NCBI RefSeq assembly: GCF_039851965.1
Contig: NZ_CP156674.1
Span: 1,550,001 to 1,614,000, forward strand
Source: Pseudalkalibacillus hwajinpoensis
GTDB taxonomy: Bacteria > Bacillota > Bacilli > Bacillales > Guptibacillaceae
Reading direction: 5' to 3'
DNA: 64,000 bases
Part shown: positions 34,634-43,850 of the stretch, piece after piece
How the letters are laid out: each line of letters opens with the position of its first letter
How positions within the stretch are numbered: the first letter of the stretch is position 1
Position numbers and translations under genes: made by a program
Notes under the pieces: generated by a model
The model's input: only the letters and a program-made list of their open reading frames with translations
Database searches by the model: none
Told to the model about the DNA's origin: nothing

Positions 34634-34849
34634 ATGAATGAAAATCTCCCCCTAAAGCTTCTTTCCAACCTATATAAGATGGAATACGGAGGTGCCGTTG
34701 ATCTCTGGAAATACTATACGGTCGATATCATCATTAAAGACGAAAATGATTATGCTTCTATCAACTATTTCGATGAACAGGACACTTCATTTTTTCTAAA
34801 AGGGTCTAAAGATAAAGGAAATCCAACGATTAACTGGCTTTCTAATTAG
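34634..34849 (+). CDS. Small protein of unknown function
   Basis: 71 residues from ATG 34634, AAGGA eight bases before it. Acidic, with an aromatic-rich pattern (WKYYTVDIIIKDENDY). No signal or membrane segment and no family recognised. Confidence 0.5.
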   Translation: MNENLPLKLLSNLYKMEYGGAVDLWKYYTVDIIIKDENDYASINYFDEQDTSFFLKGSKDKGNPTINWLSN

Positions 34850-34886
34850 TCTATCACTGATTATTTCTATATCCAGTTGACCTCAA

Positions 34887-34909
34887 CATCTAATTAGATG
34901 TAAATCTAA
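34887..34909. promoter_or_regulatory. Overlapping palindromes before the DUF2087 regulator gene
   Basis: CATCTAATTAGATG (perfect, 34887-34900) overlaps TTAGAT-GTAA-ATCTAA (perfect arms, 34894-34909). A TTGACC hexamer at 34877 may be the -35 of the promoter covered. Likely autorepressor site. Confidence 0.55.
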
Positions 34910-34930
34910 CTAAAAGAAATGAGGTCCCCC

Positions 34931-35506
34931 TTGCAGTTAAGTAGAATGGTTAATTTCCACAAAACTCTCGGTGATCCCACCCGTATTCGTATTCTATCTC
35001 TACTTGCCAGCGGCCCCTTACACGGGCAGGCTATTGCAGGAAAACTTGGATTAAAGCCTCCCATCATTACACATCACATCACTAAATTAAGAGATACGGG
35101 CATTATCTACCAGCGTAGAGATAAGAATACAATTTATTATTACATCGATGAAAAGAATTTCCGTTCGTATTCAGAAGATTTACTAAAGATGATTTACCAA
35201 CCTGACATTGAAAAGGAGGACGATTCAATGAAAACCTCAGCAGTTGTTAATAATTTCATAGCAGCAGATGGAACTCTAAAACACTTACCATCTCAAAGAA
35301 AGAAAAAAATTATTATCCTACGCCATATGATAAAGGGGCTAGAAAAAGGACGAAAGTATCCAGAGAAAGAAATTAATGATTATATTAAAAATTTCCATCC
35401 TGATTTTGCTACGATTCGGAGAGAATTTATCATTAATCACTTTATGTACAGAGAAAATAATATCTATGAACTCAACCCACAGGAGATGTGGGCAGAGATA
35501 GAATAA
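34931..35506 (+). CDS. ArsR-type regulator with C-terminal DUF2087 domain
   Basis: 191 residues from TTG 34931, which has GAGGT before it (an ATG four codons upstream, at 34919, has none). The first 90 residues are an ArsR winged helix (FHKTLGDPTRIRILSLLA, KPPIITHHITKLRDTGI). The last 70 match the DUF2087 pattern (KKKIIILRHMIKGLEKGRKY, YPEKEINDYIKNFHPDFATIRREFI). The role of this fusion is not known; operator-like palindromes lie in its promoter. Confidence 0.85.
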   Translation: MQLSRMVNFHKTLGDPTRIRILSLLASGPLHGQAIAGKLGLKPPIITHHITKLRDTGIIYQRRDKNTIYYYIDEKNFRSYSEDLLKMIYQPDIEKEDDSMKTSAVVNNFIAADGTLKHLPSQRKKKIIILRHMIKGLEKGRKYPEKEINDYIKNFHPDFATIRREFIINHFMYRENNIYELNPQEMWAEIE

Positions 35507-35521
35507 TTATCATCAGTCATT

Positions 35522-36568
35522 TTACCTGCTTGCGGTTCTTTTCGGAAGATTTTCTTCTTCGATCTCATTAAGAAAATAAAAGGAATTCGGATTGACGTCT
35601 GCTTGTTTCTCAGAATACTGTCTCTTTTTATTACGTTTACCAGATTGGCTTTCCATGGACTGTTTAAATCCTTCTAACATCACGTGCACCGCAAGAATAA
35701 CTAGCACAAAGGAGAGAATCGGAATGAGCGGTACCCATGTTTCATAAGCAAGGTACTCATATGTAGAACCAATTAGACCTGACCATTCTGCTGAAACTGA
35801 TCGGTATTCATCACCGAGCACAGGATCTGGAGAAAAAAACGTACCTCCAAAGAATAACTTCAGTAAACCAAGGTGCAGCAAGAGAATAAGGACACTTACC
35901 AATTGCTGAAGAAAAATAATAATCATACGCGGACCCAGGTGCGGCAGAATGTGTTTTACAAGAATATGAATTCTTGTTCCCCCTAAAGTTCTTGCACTTT
36001 CAATAAACTCTTTTCCCCACAACGCATAGGTTTCGTTTGAGATGAGAACGGTTGTTGTTGGTATTGCAACTGCTGTTAAAATCACCACTTCAAATACCAT
36101 CCGTTCAAAAAAAGAGTACTGAAAAGTCCCATCCATCCCATTCTCCATCAAAACTCCTCTTAAAATAAAATAGCTAAGCAGTGAAATAGGGATATATTGC
36201 ATGGCATCAACTATACCCGAAGTAGTTCGCATCGTTTTCTGTAGATACGTTCCTCCGAGAACACCACCCACAAAGGACAGGGCCATTCTCATGCTGGCTA
36301 CTAGAAAGGCAATTCCAATTGTATATTTTGCTCCAATGATAATTTGTTCGAACAGATGATATCCTAATTTATCTGTTCCAAAGGGACCCACCTGTATTGG
36401 CGAAAGAGGAGCTCGATCAATCAATTGCCCTTCATCGTTATGAAACATAAACGTTTTAGGTATATGATCCTCATGAACAATATAATAATACATACTAATA
36501 CTAAATAAACCCACAATGACTATTAAACCTACTACAAACATGGGATTTTTCATCGCATTTCGTAACAT
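35522..36568 (-). CDS. ABC transporter permease, OppC/DppC-like, orphan
   Basis: 348 residues with an N-terminal helix and about five further ones. The binding-protein-dependent permease loop is visible as EFIESARTLGGTRIHILVKHILPH (in part), the EAA motif. Second gene of a two-permease operon. No ATPase or solute-binding protein is nearby, so either these are encoded elsewhere or the pair works differently. Confidence 0.82.
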   Translation of the reverse strand: MLRNAMKNPMFVVGLIVIVGLFSISMYYYIVHEDHIPKTFMFHNDEGQLIDRAPLSPIQVGPFGTDKLGYHLFEQIIIGAKYTIGIAFLVASMRMALSFVGGVLGGTYLQKTMRTTSGIVDAMQYIPISLLSYFILRGVLMENGMDGTFQYSFFERMVFEVVILTAVAIPTTTVLISNETYALWGKEFIESARTLGGTRIHILVKHILPHLGPRMIIIFLQQLVSVLILLLHLGLLKLFFGGTFFSPDPVLGDEYRSVSAEWSGLIGSTYEYLAYETWVPLIPILSFVLVILAVHVMLEGFKQSMESQSGKRNKKRQYSEKQADVNPNSFYFLNEIEEENLPKRTASR

Positions 36569-36590
36569 CAGTTCCCCCTCTTTCTACTCG

Positions 36591-37448
36591 TTAGATTAAT
36601 GCTTCTTCCTTCGATGCTCGTTCAGCAATAAGTTGAAAACTATTTAACACAACAAATATAGGAACGAATAGTAGTACGCAACTTACAGTAAAAATCTCGG
36701 GCGTCGGGTGCTCAAAGATAAAGCGAGTCAACCCGTTTAGATTAAAAATAAATTCCATTATGAACAAGTTAGATAGTGCAAACCAAACGATAGAACGTGA
36801 GTGGAAATAGATTGATAGAATAGCATTGCGAAAAATATGTACAAATAAAATTCTCGTGGCATTCACACCCTTCGTTCGAGCGAGGTCCACATAGGTCTTT
36901 TCAAATTCCTCCTCAAATATATGGATCATGATGCGATAAAATAAAAAGGTTGGCAAAATAGCAAGAACGAGAATAGGCATCGTGTAAATACGTTCAAATG
37001 ATGCGACATCCATGATAAGAACATTCGTTTTTTTATAGATCCAGATGACACTTATCTGAACCAGTGCCAGTATAAATACATCCGGTAGCGATTCTATAAG
37101 AAATGCAATCCTTCTGATCCCCTTTTGAAGAGGTGCTGGCAGTCTTAAAGTCAGGATTGTAAAAGAGAGCCCAGCTAGAAAAGCTATCAACAGGGCACCA
37201 AATAAAATCATTATTGAATAGGTCAGGTATTCAAATAACACCGGGAAGAGCTGATAACTTCCCTCCCCTGAATCAAAGGTAAGATCTTTGTAGTGGATCA
37301 GCTGCTGAATTGTGTTCAAAAGCCGATTTACATAACCACTCAAATCAAGATTCATGCCATTAAACAAACCAGGCATTGCCCCAAGTAGTAAAACACCTAA
37401 TAGTGCTGCTATTAATTTAATTCCTATTTGTATTAATTTCTTTTGCAT
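36591..37448 (-). CDS. ABC transporter permease, OppB/DppB-like, orphan
   Basis: 285 residues, six hydrophobic segments, with an EAA-type loop YVDLARTKGVNATRILFVHIFRNA. AAGGGGGAAC precedes the ATG. It lies 22 bases before the OppC-like gene. Peptide, nickel or oligosaccharide import is the usual role of the family. Confidence 0.82.
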   Translation of the reverse strand: MQKKLIQIGIKLIAALLGVLLLGAMPGLFNGMNLDLSGYVNRLLNTIQQLIHYKDLTFDSGEGSYQLFPVLFEYLTYSIMILFGALLIAFLAGLSFTILTLRLPAPLQKGIRRIAFLIESLPDVFILALVQISVIWIYKKTNVLIMDVASFERIYTMPILVLAILPTFLFYRIMIHIFEEEFEKTYVDLARTKGVNATRILFVHIFRNAILSIYFHSRSIVWFALSNLFIMEFIFNLNGLTRFIFEHPTPEIFTVSCVLLFVPIFVVLNSFQLIAERASKEEALI

Positions 37449-37502
37449 CGCTGTTCCCCCTTCTAACTATATAGACGACGCTAGCTTATTGAGGTTTCCC
37501 AA

Positions 37503-37540
37503 TCATATAAAATATCCTGGACGAATACGCTGTTAACAGC
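37503..37540 (+). promoter_or_regulatory. Possible sporulation promoter and palindrome upstream of the coat cluster
   Basis: TCATAT at 37503 and AATACGCT at 37524, 15 bases apart, faintly resemble a SigE/SigK promoter. GCTGTTAACAGC (37529-37540) is a perfect 12-base palindrome overlapping it. Offered only as a candidate, since the cluster should be transcribed late in the mother cell. Confidence 0.3.
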
Positions 37541-37564
37541 GGGTTTCCGAAAGGAGGAAACAAA

Positions 37565-38506
37565 ATGAATTTGTCCATCTCTCTTGAAATGATACGGAAA
37601 ACAGAAGGAATTAAACGGCTTGAGAACTATGTAAGAGACTTGATTCAGCTTGATCGAAAACACACCGCTTTACGTCTTCAAGAAGAAGAATTAACATACT
37701 CAACACTTTATATCTTATCTTCGATTCTTCAAAAACATGGTATGACGAAACATTTGGAAGATCGCTATAAAGTTGCCCTTGCAATTCAAAGAGATATTCT
37801 GTCATCTGAACGTTCACCGGCTACTCCCTTTCCTTATTCAATCTGTGACATGCCTCAATTCATTCATTCTGTGCTCAGATGGATGGTTGAATCTGGATCA
37901 GAAGATAACCTGAACGCAAAATATCGCCTTGTGATCGACAGAGCAGCGGGTTTATTGACAACTGTTTATCAGGATCCTGAGGATTTGACACTTGTATCAG
38001 ATCTTCTATTCAGAAGGAGAAAACTCGGTCATTCTACGCATTACTTAACATGGGCCTATTTCTCATCGAGGAACTTATCAAGTTTAATTCCGATTGCTAA
38101 ACGCCTAATATCTACAGACGAATCAGATGTTCAATTGGCTAGTGAGTTGCTTCACTTTGTATCTGGCATTGAAGAAAGTGAAGATCGCTACTCATATTTC
38201 AGAAGCTGGTATGCAGAAAACCTTCCATACCTGCTTCAAAATAAAAATAACTATGAGTTAACAGCCGAATTGAAACCATATATAGTGGATCATCATGCGA
38301 AATATATGGAAGATCAACCAGATAGCCTTAAGCGCCGTTCGGATAATTTTCACAGCCTTCATGAAGATGTTAAAGAAAAGCTCGCCAATTATTCTTACCA
38401 ATTAAGAATGCACTCGCGGAAGGATTGGAAAGTTTGGATGAACAGCCCGCTAGAAACTCAGGTTCGTTCGATTGAGGAGGGGCAGCATGATTATAATAGG
38501 AGGTGA
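37565..38506 (+). CDS. Unknown protein cotranscribed with spore coat transglutaminase
   Basis: 313 residues, mostly alpha-helical, no membrane segment or signal, with many charged residues. AAAGGAGG stands before the ATG. Its 3-prime end overlaps the start of the transglutaminase gene by 20 bases, so the two are coupled. A role as coat substrate, adaptor or regulator of the enzyme is an inference from this coupling. I do not recognise the family. Confidence 0.7.
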   Translation: MNLSISLEMIRKTEGIKRLENYVRDLIQLDRKHTALRLQEEELTYSTLYILSSILQKHGMTKHLEDRYKVALAIQRDILSSERSPATPFPYSICDMPQFIHSVLRWMVESGSEDNLNAKYRLVIDRAAGLLTTVYQDPEDLTLVSDLLFRRRKLGHSTHYLTWAYFSSRNLSSLIPIAKRLISTDESDVQLASELLHFVSGIEESEDRYSYFRSWYAENLPYLLQNKNNYELTAELKPYIVDHHAKYMEDQPDSLKRRSDNFHSLHEDVKEKLANYSYQLRMHSRKDWKVWMNSPLETQVRSIEEGQHDYNRR

Positions 38507-39365
38507 CGTGAAAGATCGGGATGAATTTGATAATACATTTTCTCAAAATCCAGTCGAACAAAAGATTGTTGATTTAATGTATTCCAGTATAGCTTCATAT
38601 TCCTTCCGCACTAGAGATGCATTAACATTCGAAGTCCATTTTCGATCTGCAATTATCGATAGCTCACGGGAGCTTTATTATAGTGGAGTTCAATTCGCCG
38701 ATTTCTATCGATCGAGATGCAACCCAATGTTCTGGCAGCTTTTACCCGATGGTGCCTTTCAGCTTAAACGAGGTGTCCCTGCTTCAGAAGCCATTCTGGA
38801 CATCTATCAAAATGGTCGGTTATATGCATTTGAATGCGCCACAGCAATGATAATTATTTTATACCGTGCAGCACTCAAAATGCTGCCATCTCAACAGTTT
38901 AATCATCTTTTTGACAATATGCGTCTTTGGGGTTGGAAATATGATCAGGATTTGCAAATTGTCCACAATGTACCTCCTGATTATCTTCCAGGTGACATTA
39001 GATATGTGAAAAACCCTGACGTGAATCCACTTACCCCCGAGTGGCAGGGTGAGAACATCGTCGATCTAGGAGACGGGACTTTCTTTGGTCATGGGCTCGG
39101 TTTCCGTCCACTTGAAGGAATGATTGCAGCACTGGCGTTGCGAAGGCGACCTGGCGGTACTCGTATGCCCTATTTAATGCTTCCAGCAACCAGACCTGGC
39201 TTTTCATATTTGTACCAATTCTCCTCTTTTCGAAGAGAAGATAGCAGACAGGTCATTCTATTTGATCAAGATCTGAACAAATCGACGATTACTTCTGAAG
39301 AATATGAACCACAGCAAGATGAGATTATAAAACAATTCATTACAATTCGCTTCTCAGATTGTTAA
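38487..39365 (+). CDS. tgl: Spore coat protein-glutamine gamma-glutamyltransferase (transglutaminase)
   Basis: 292 residues from ATG 38487, behind GAGGAGG. The core matches B. subtilis Tgl (245 residues): ISD-type KRGVPASEAILDIYQNG, the active cysteine in YAFECATAMIIILYRAAL (Cys near 117), and the WQGENIVDLGDGTFFGHGLG block with catalytic His/Glu region. It is about 47 residues longer, mainly in loops and the C-terminus. The enzyme cross-links coat proteins through lysine-glutamine bonds. Confidence 0.92.
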   Translation: MIIIGGDVKDRDEFDNTFSQNPVEQKIVDLMYSSIASYSFRTRDALTFEVHFRSAIIDSSRELYYSGVQFADFYRSRCNPMFWQLLPDGAFQLKRGVPASEAILDIYQNGRLYAFECATAMIIILYRAALKMLPSQQFNHLFDNMRLWGWKYDQDLQIVHNVPPDYLPGDIRYVKNPDVNPLTPEWQGENIVDLGDGTFFGHGLGFRPLEGMIAALALRRRPGGTRMPYLMLPATRPGFSYLYQFSSFRREDSRQVILFDQDLNKSTITSEEYEPQQDEIIKQFITIRFSDC

Positions 39366-39448
39366 CTTCCTAGCTGTGAGATTGGGCCAGACTTTCTTCT
39401 ATTCGCCCTCCAATCCACCACACATTTTGCATATACTGTGGAAAACGG

Positions 39449-39994
39449 ATGGTGAGTGGGTTGCAGGTATTTCCGATACTAGAATCAAAACGGCTACGAC
39501 TTACAGGATTCGAGCAAGATGACACTGAATCACTCTTTTCTATTTTTTCTGACCCACTTGTTACCTATTATGATGGTGGGAAAGTAATGAAAACATCGAA
39601 GCAGGCACTGCATTACATCAATGCCTATAAAGATCCTTCATCTATTGCCACTACAAATACAATACGCTGGGCTGTTCGATTAAAAGAAACGGAGGAAATG
39701 ATCGGTACGGCTGGGTTTCAAAATTGGGACCGTACGTCTGCAAAAGCTGAAATCGGGGCTATTCTTTCAAGAGATTTCTGGAGTGGTGGATATGGACTTG
39801 AAGCTGGGGAAGCGGTTATTGAATTTGGGTTTAGTAAGATGAAGCTTCATAAAATTTATGCTCAAACAATTAAGGATAACAAAGCAGCCGTTAAGCGGCT
39901 GGAACAGCTTGGATTCAATCAAGAAGGCTGCTTCCGTCAGCACGTTTATCTACGTAGAGAGTACCATGATGTTCTTGTTTATTCGCTTTTTTAG
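39449..39994 (+). CDS. GNAT acetyltransferase, RimJ/RimL type
   Basis: 181 residues. RLRLTGFEQDDTESLFSIFSDPLV at the start, SRDFWSGGYGLEAGEAVIEFGF as acetyl-CoA loop and KRLEQLGFNQEGCFRQHVYLRREYHDVLVYSLF at the end (quoted in part) define the ribosomal-protein-alanine acetyltransferase group. The ribosome binding site of ATG 39449 is weak; a TTG four codons later with GGTGAG is an alternative. Confidence 0.85.
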   Translation: MVSGLQVFPILESKRLRLTGFEQDDTESLFSIFSDPLVTYYDGGKVMKTSKQALHYINAYKDPSSIATTNTIRWAVRLKETEEMIGTAGFQNWDRTSAKAEIGAILSRDFWSGGYGLEAGEAVIEFGFSKMKLHKIYAQTIKDNKAAVKRLEQLGFNQEGCFRQHVYLRREYHDVLVYSLF

Positions 39995-39996
39995 TA

Positions 39997-40034
39997 AAAA
40001 GCGCTCCTTCCGTGTTCACAGAAGAAGCGCTTTT
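39997..40034. terminator. Bidirectional terminator
   Basis: AAAAGCGCTCCTTC pairs with GAAGAAGCGCTTTT (one mismatch) between the converging GNAT and MFS genes. Confidence 0.85.
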
Positions 40035-40035
40035 G

Positions 40036-41311
40036 TTAGGTTGTTTTTTGTGGTGGTGGCGATAGAAATGCAGCGATTGTACCGAGTATCGGAAACACTA
40101 GAATAATCACCAGAATTTCCGTATACCCACCAAAGATATCATATGCACCCAAAAGGTAGCGGACCAAATGAGGAACCAATAACCATTGTTGTTGTCGCAA
40201 TGCCTTTAATACTTCCAAGGTACTCCCTACCAAAATAATCCGGCCAGATAATATTCAGGGTGATTCGCTCAATTCCCACGATCAAACCCCATAGTACCGC
40301 AAATACGATAGCAAGTACATAAGTATGAACCTGCGTAAGTAGCAGGATGAACACCATTTGGCCAATGAAAGAAAATCCTAGTACAACATGAACATTTACC
40401 CGTTCCAAAATAAACCCTGAAGCCATCGTAACCGGAAAACCAACGATCGCCATAATGCTCAGAATAAGGGCTGCCGTACTACCTGGTACACCCTGTTCAC
40501 CAAGAATAGAGAACAGATGAAACGTTAATCCCGTGTTGACAAGGGCAGGAATACTAACACAGAAAAGGATAAACCAAAATGCCCTGGTTCTCATTGCCTC
40601 CTTCACTGTCCAATTCGTTTCGAAACCTTCATCTTGCTCTTCTTCCATCTTTGCTTCCTTTCTTTCTGCAAGCCTCTTTTTTGAGACCGCGTTGTCTGGA
40701 AGAAGGCCCATATCTTCTGGCTTATTTTTGACTAGAAAGAAAACCACTGGAATGAAAATGAGAACCAGAGCAGCCCCTAGAATTCTCCAGGCATTTTCCC
40801 ATCCGAATGAAGCAATCAACCATGTGTTTAGCGGTGGAAAGGCGGCAGAGCTTAGGAATCCCCCGATCGCCATAAAACTTAGTGCGCGCCCCCGTTTTAC
40901 AACAAACCACTGTGGCACAAGCGTATTAGGGATTAACGTCATCGATCCCTGTCCAAATAGCCGGAGCATAAAAAAACCGATGAAAAGCATTATCGGCCCA
41001 ATAACAAAGCTATTCCACAAACAGGCAAGCGCAAGTAAGGACCCCATCGTAAGCATCATCCTTCGCTGTCCATAGCCATCTACCATTCTTCCAACTATAA
41101 ATAAGAGCACTCCTGCTACAAGTGTCGCCGAAGAATAAATACCAGAAACGAGAGACCTGCTCCAACCAAAATCCTGAATATAATAATCAATAAAAATGGA
41201 AATGGCATAGGTTTGTCCTGGTCCAGAGAAGAACACGCCTACTGCCGCAGCTGCGACAATGATCCACCCATAAAAAAATGGCGATTCCTTTTGCTTAGAA
41301 GATTGCTGCAT
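40036..41311 (-). pseudogene. MFS transporter (oxalate/formate or monocarboxylate type), frameshifted near the C-terminus
   Basis: A 12-helix major facilitator protein starting MQQSSKQKESPFFYG at ATG 41311. The main frame runs to about 40148 and would end GPLPFGCI. One base added in TTTTGGG (near 40150-40155) shifts it; in the other frame the expected continuation GAYDIFGGYTEILVIILV...SPPPQKTT follows to 40036. Restored length is about 424 residues, normal for the family. Loss of the last helix would probably inactivate it, unless the base is a sequencing error. Confidence 0.82.
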
Positions 41312-41470
41312 CAATTACCCCTCTCAATCTATAACTAAATTCCATTTTATCGAAGAAATGCCTTATTCTAAAGTACTTGGTTGTTCGGAAAAATGATCCT
41401 CTAACTCATGGGCACTCTATTCTCACTCCATCACAAGTGGAATAATAGAGGATTTATTTATTTATTTATT

Positions 41471-41497
41471 TGTAACCTTTAACTTAGCTAACTCGTT
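41471..41497 (+). promoter_or_regulatory. SigX-type autoregulatory promoter of sigX
   Basis: TGTAAC-N17-CGTT, one mismatch to TGTAAC-N17-CGWC, 30 bases before the sigX start. Autoregulation is known for SigX of B. subtilis. Confidence 0.68.
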
Positions 41498-41526
41498 TTG
41501 TTAAGTAGAAGAAGGAGGGATGCAGA

Positions 41527-42060
41527 ATGGATCAAACATTTGAGCGACTGTATGACAACTATCACTCGAACTTATTTCAATTTATCTTTTATATGGTCAA
41601 AAATCGGGCAGTTGCAGAAGAATTAGTTCAGGAAGTTTATATCAACGTACTACGTTCTTATGATAACTATGAAGAACGTAGTAATGAAAAAACATGGCTA
41701 TTCGCAATTGCGCGTAACGTTGCGATTGATTATTTGAGAACCTATAACAGAAGAACAACAAGATGGCTTAGCAAGTTTGACTTTAACAAGCAACAGACAA
41801 AAGATCTAGCGCCGTTACCAGAAGAAATCTTGCTTCAAAAAGAAGAGGTTCAGGCAATCTATCATTGTTTGAAATCGTGTACGATTGATCAACAGGAGGT
41901 TCTTATTCTGCGCTATATACAGGAACTATCGATAAATGAAACAGCTGAAATACTTAACTGGAGTGTAAGTAAAGTGAAAACGACTCAACATCGGGCGCTA
42001 AAAGCACTTCGAGAACTTGCCGATGACCAAATGAAAAACCAACTAAAGGGGGTCTTATAA
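41527..42060 (+). CDS. sigX: ECF sigma factor SigX-like
   Basis: 177 residues. Region 2 is about 8-75 (AEELVQEVYINVLRSYDNYE, KTWLFAIARNVAIDYLR) and region 4 about 115-165 (CTIDQQEVLILRYIQELSINETAEIL, KVKTTQHRALKAL; quoted in parts). The following gene is an RsiX homologue, which fixes the identity. The stop overlaps the anti-sigma start as TAATG. It directs polymerase to envelope-modification genes in the model species. Confidence 0.9.
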   Translation: MDQTFERLYDNYHSNLFQFIFYMVKNRAVAEELVQEVYINVLRSYDNYEERSNEKTWLFAIARNVAIDYLRTYNRRTTRWLSKFDFNKQQTKDLAPLPEEILLQKEEVQAIYHCLKSCTIDQQEVLILRYIQELSINETAEILNWSVSKVKTTQHRALKALRELADDQMKNQLKGVL

Positions 42061-43319
42061 TGAGAGACAAAACAAAATCCCTGCTCTCCCAACTACCCGA
42101 AATAAAAGATCAAAGAAGCAAAAAAACGGTCTATCAGAATGTCCAGAATAAAATGGATGAAAATCAAAGCACCAGAAATAAGAAACAAAAGAAAACACCC
42201 TGGATCATACCAACGATTGCAGCAGCTGTCGTAATCCTCCTTGCTGTACTCATTACACCCGGCTTATTTAATCAAAATGATGACTCTATTAACCTTGCTA
42301 TTACTAACTCCGACACTTCAAGTAATAGTGGTTCAAATACGGAAGAATCGTCGCTTTCTAATGATACGTCTGAAGATCGATCTGATGAGCCGGCAAAAAG
42401 TACTGAGGAAAAGCCTGAAGAGGAAGCTGATACGACAAATGAAGTAACCGAAACAACAAAGGATGAACAACAAACCATTACGAATTCAGTTACATTTGAT
42501 CACTATACACCAGCACTTCAGGCAAATGCTAGCACTGAAAGTATCGTTCTCGCTTATCCTGATCAACAAAGTATGCTGCTTGTCCCCCTCACGTTTGAAC
42601 TTGATAACAGCAAATCGCTCTCTGAGAATATCGAAACGATCCTTTCCACCTTTAAACCCGGTGAAGTTGGTCTTGCGAATTCACCTTTAGGAAATGCAAC
42701 ATTTGATGTTGAGATAACTAATGACACAAAAACACTCATCGCGAATTTTCCAGAAGCAGGTGATAGCCTGTCTTCCAACGAGTCCATCATGATTAATGAT
42801 AGTGTCAAAATCTTAGCACAAAGCCTTGACGCAGAACAAATTAACTGGCAAACAAACGGGGAAGATGGCTACAATCTTGGTAACTTTGGTCCAGCTGACT
42901 CTTCAGTAGATCAGAAGCCTTCACCTTACTATCTTTTTGAAACCAGTGCTCAAAACCATTTTCTAGTTGAAGGGCCGGAACTCCAGGGTGAAGAAGGAGC
43001 ACAACTTGATGTTGCTATGTCCCTTATGAAAGAGGGGCAGCCTGAGTCCGCATTTTACCAGCCTTCTATTCCAGAGAATGTATCAATATTTTCATTTGAG
43101 GGTGAAGAAGACCATGCAACGATCTCCTTTACGGAGGGCAGTACGTTTCAATCTGAAGAAGAAGCTTTGCAAACGATTGAAGCACTAATGCTCGCTGCTT
43201 CTCAATACAATTACAAAACCATCTCATTCGAAAATTCTGGTTTTGAGAGGGTAGGAAACTACTCCCTTAACAAGGAAGTATCTGTCCCGACGTCTCCTAA
43301 CGCGATTAATCTAAACTAA
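42060..43319 (+). CDS. rsiX: Anti-sigma factor RsiX-like, membrane-anchored with GerMN-like extracellular part
   Basis: 419 residues. The N-terminus (KSLLSQLPEIKDQRSKKTVY) is the RsiX cytoplasmic motif that holds SigX, then one membrane helix (about 43-63), a Ser/Thr/Glu-rich linker of 70 residues and two beta-rich extracellular domains, the first and last resembling GerMN. Translationally coupled to sigX. Confidence 0.88.
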   Translation: MRDKTKSLLSQLPEIKDQRSKKTVYQNVQNKMDENQSTRNKKQKKTPWIIPTIAAAVVILLAVLITPGLFNQNDDSINLAITNSDTSSNSGSNTEESSLSNDTSEDRSDEPAKSTEEKPEEEADTTNEVTETTKDEQQTITNSVTFDHYTPALQANASTESIVLAYPDQQSMLLVPLTFELDNSKSLSENIETILSTFKPGEVGLANSPLGNATFDVEITNDTKTLIANFPEAGDSLSSNESIMINDSVKILAQSLDAEQINWQTNGEDGYNLGNFGPADSSVDQKPSPYYLFETSAQNHFLVEGPELQGEEGAQLDVAMSLMKEGQPESAFYQPSIPENVSIFSFEGEEDHATISFTEGSTFQSEEEALQTIEALMLAASQYNYKTISFENSGFERVGNYSLNKEVSVPTSPNAINLN

Positions 43320-43328
43320 ATCCTACAA

Positions 43329-43360
43329 GAAATCCCCGGCCACACTGCCCGGGGATTTCT
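43329..43360 (+). terminator. Terminator of the sigX-rsiX operon
   Basis: AAATCCCCGG-CCACACTG-CCGGGGATTT with T-rich flank; may also serve the converging gene that ends at 43365. Confidence 0.9.
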
Positions 43361-43364
43361 TATG

Positions 43365-43850
43365 TTATCTCGCTATTACACCGATTATATCGGATGCTGT
43401 CATATCTGTCTGAAGCTCATATTCACCGGGTTGAATAGCAGTTTCTTTTCCTTTATCCTGAAGAATTTCAATAAAATCGTCTGCATTTTCAACAAGCTTC
43501 TGATCCTGAAGACTCTGAGCTACTTCCTGGCTTGTCATTCCTTCTTTTATGTTAAAGGAGGTTTTCTCAGGAGTGCTCTCTTCCTCTTGATCAGCTTCTT
43601 CTGAAGTATCACTACTTTCTTCAATTGGCTCATTTGCTGCTTTCTGCTCTTTATCTGCTTTTAACGCCTCATACTTTTCTCTCTTTATCATAATCATCCC
43701 ATTCTCTTCTAGATGCGTTTCTATAGCAGCTTCCGTTGACTGATTTCCTTCTTCCGCTGTAACATTAGAGAACATAAAATAGTAGGCTGTTAAGAGAATA
43801 GCTGCGAATAAAAGCCCTGCAGCGATCCCTTTTGCTTCCTGCTTACTCAT
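43365..43850 (-). CDS. MltG-like protein lacking the catalytic domain
   Basis: 161 residues from ATG 43850. One membrane helix (about 10-28), an acidic linker, and at the end FNIKEGMTSQEVAQSLQDQK...PGEYELQTDMTASDIIGVI, which is the LysM-like segment of YceG/MltG endolytic transglycosylases. The catalytic YceG domain (about 200 residues) is absent, so it is not expected to cut glycan. It may bind peptidoglycan. Its start overlaps the preceding small gene by 8 bases. Confidence 0.75.
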   Translation of the reverse strand: MSKQEAKGIAAGLLFAAILLTAYYFMFSNVTAEEGNQSTEAAIETHLEENGMIMIKREKYEALKADKEQKAANEPIEESSDTSEEADQEEESTPEKTSFNIKEGMTSQEVAQSLQDQKLVENADDFIEILQDKGKETAIQPGEYELQTDMTASDIIGVIAR

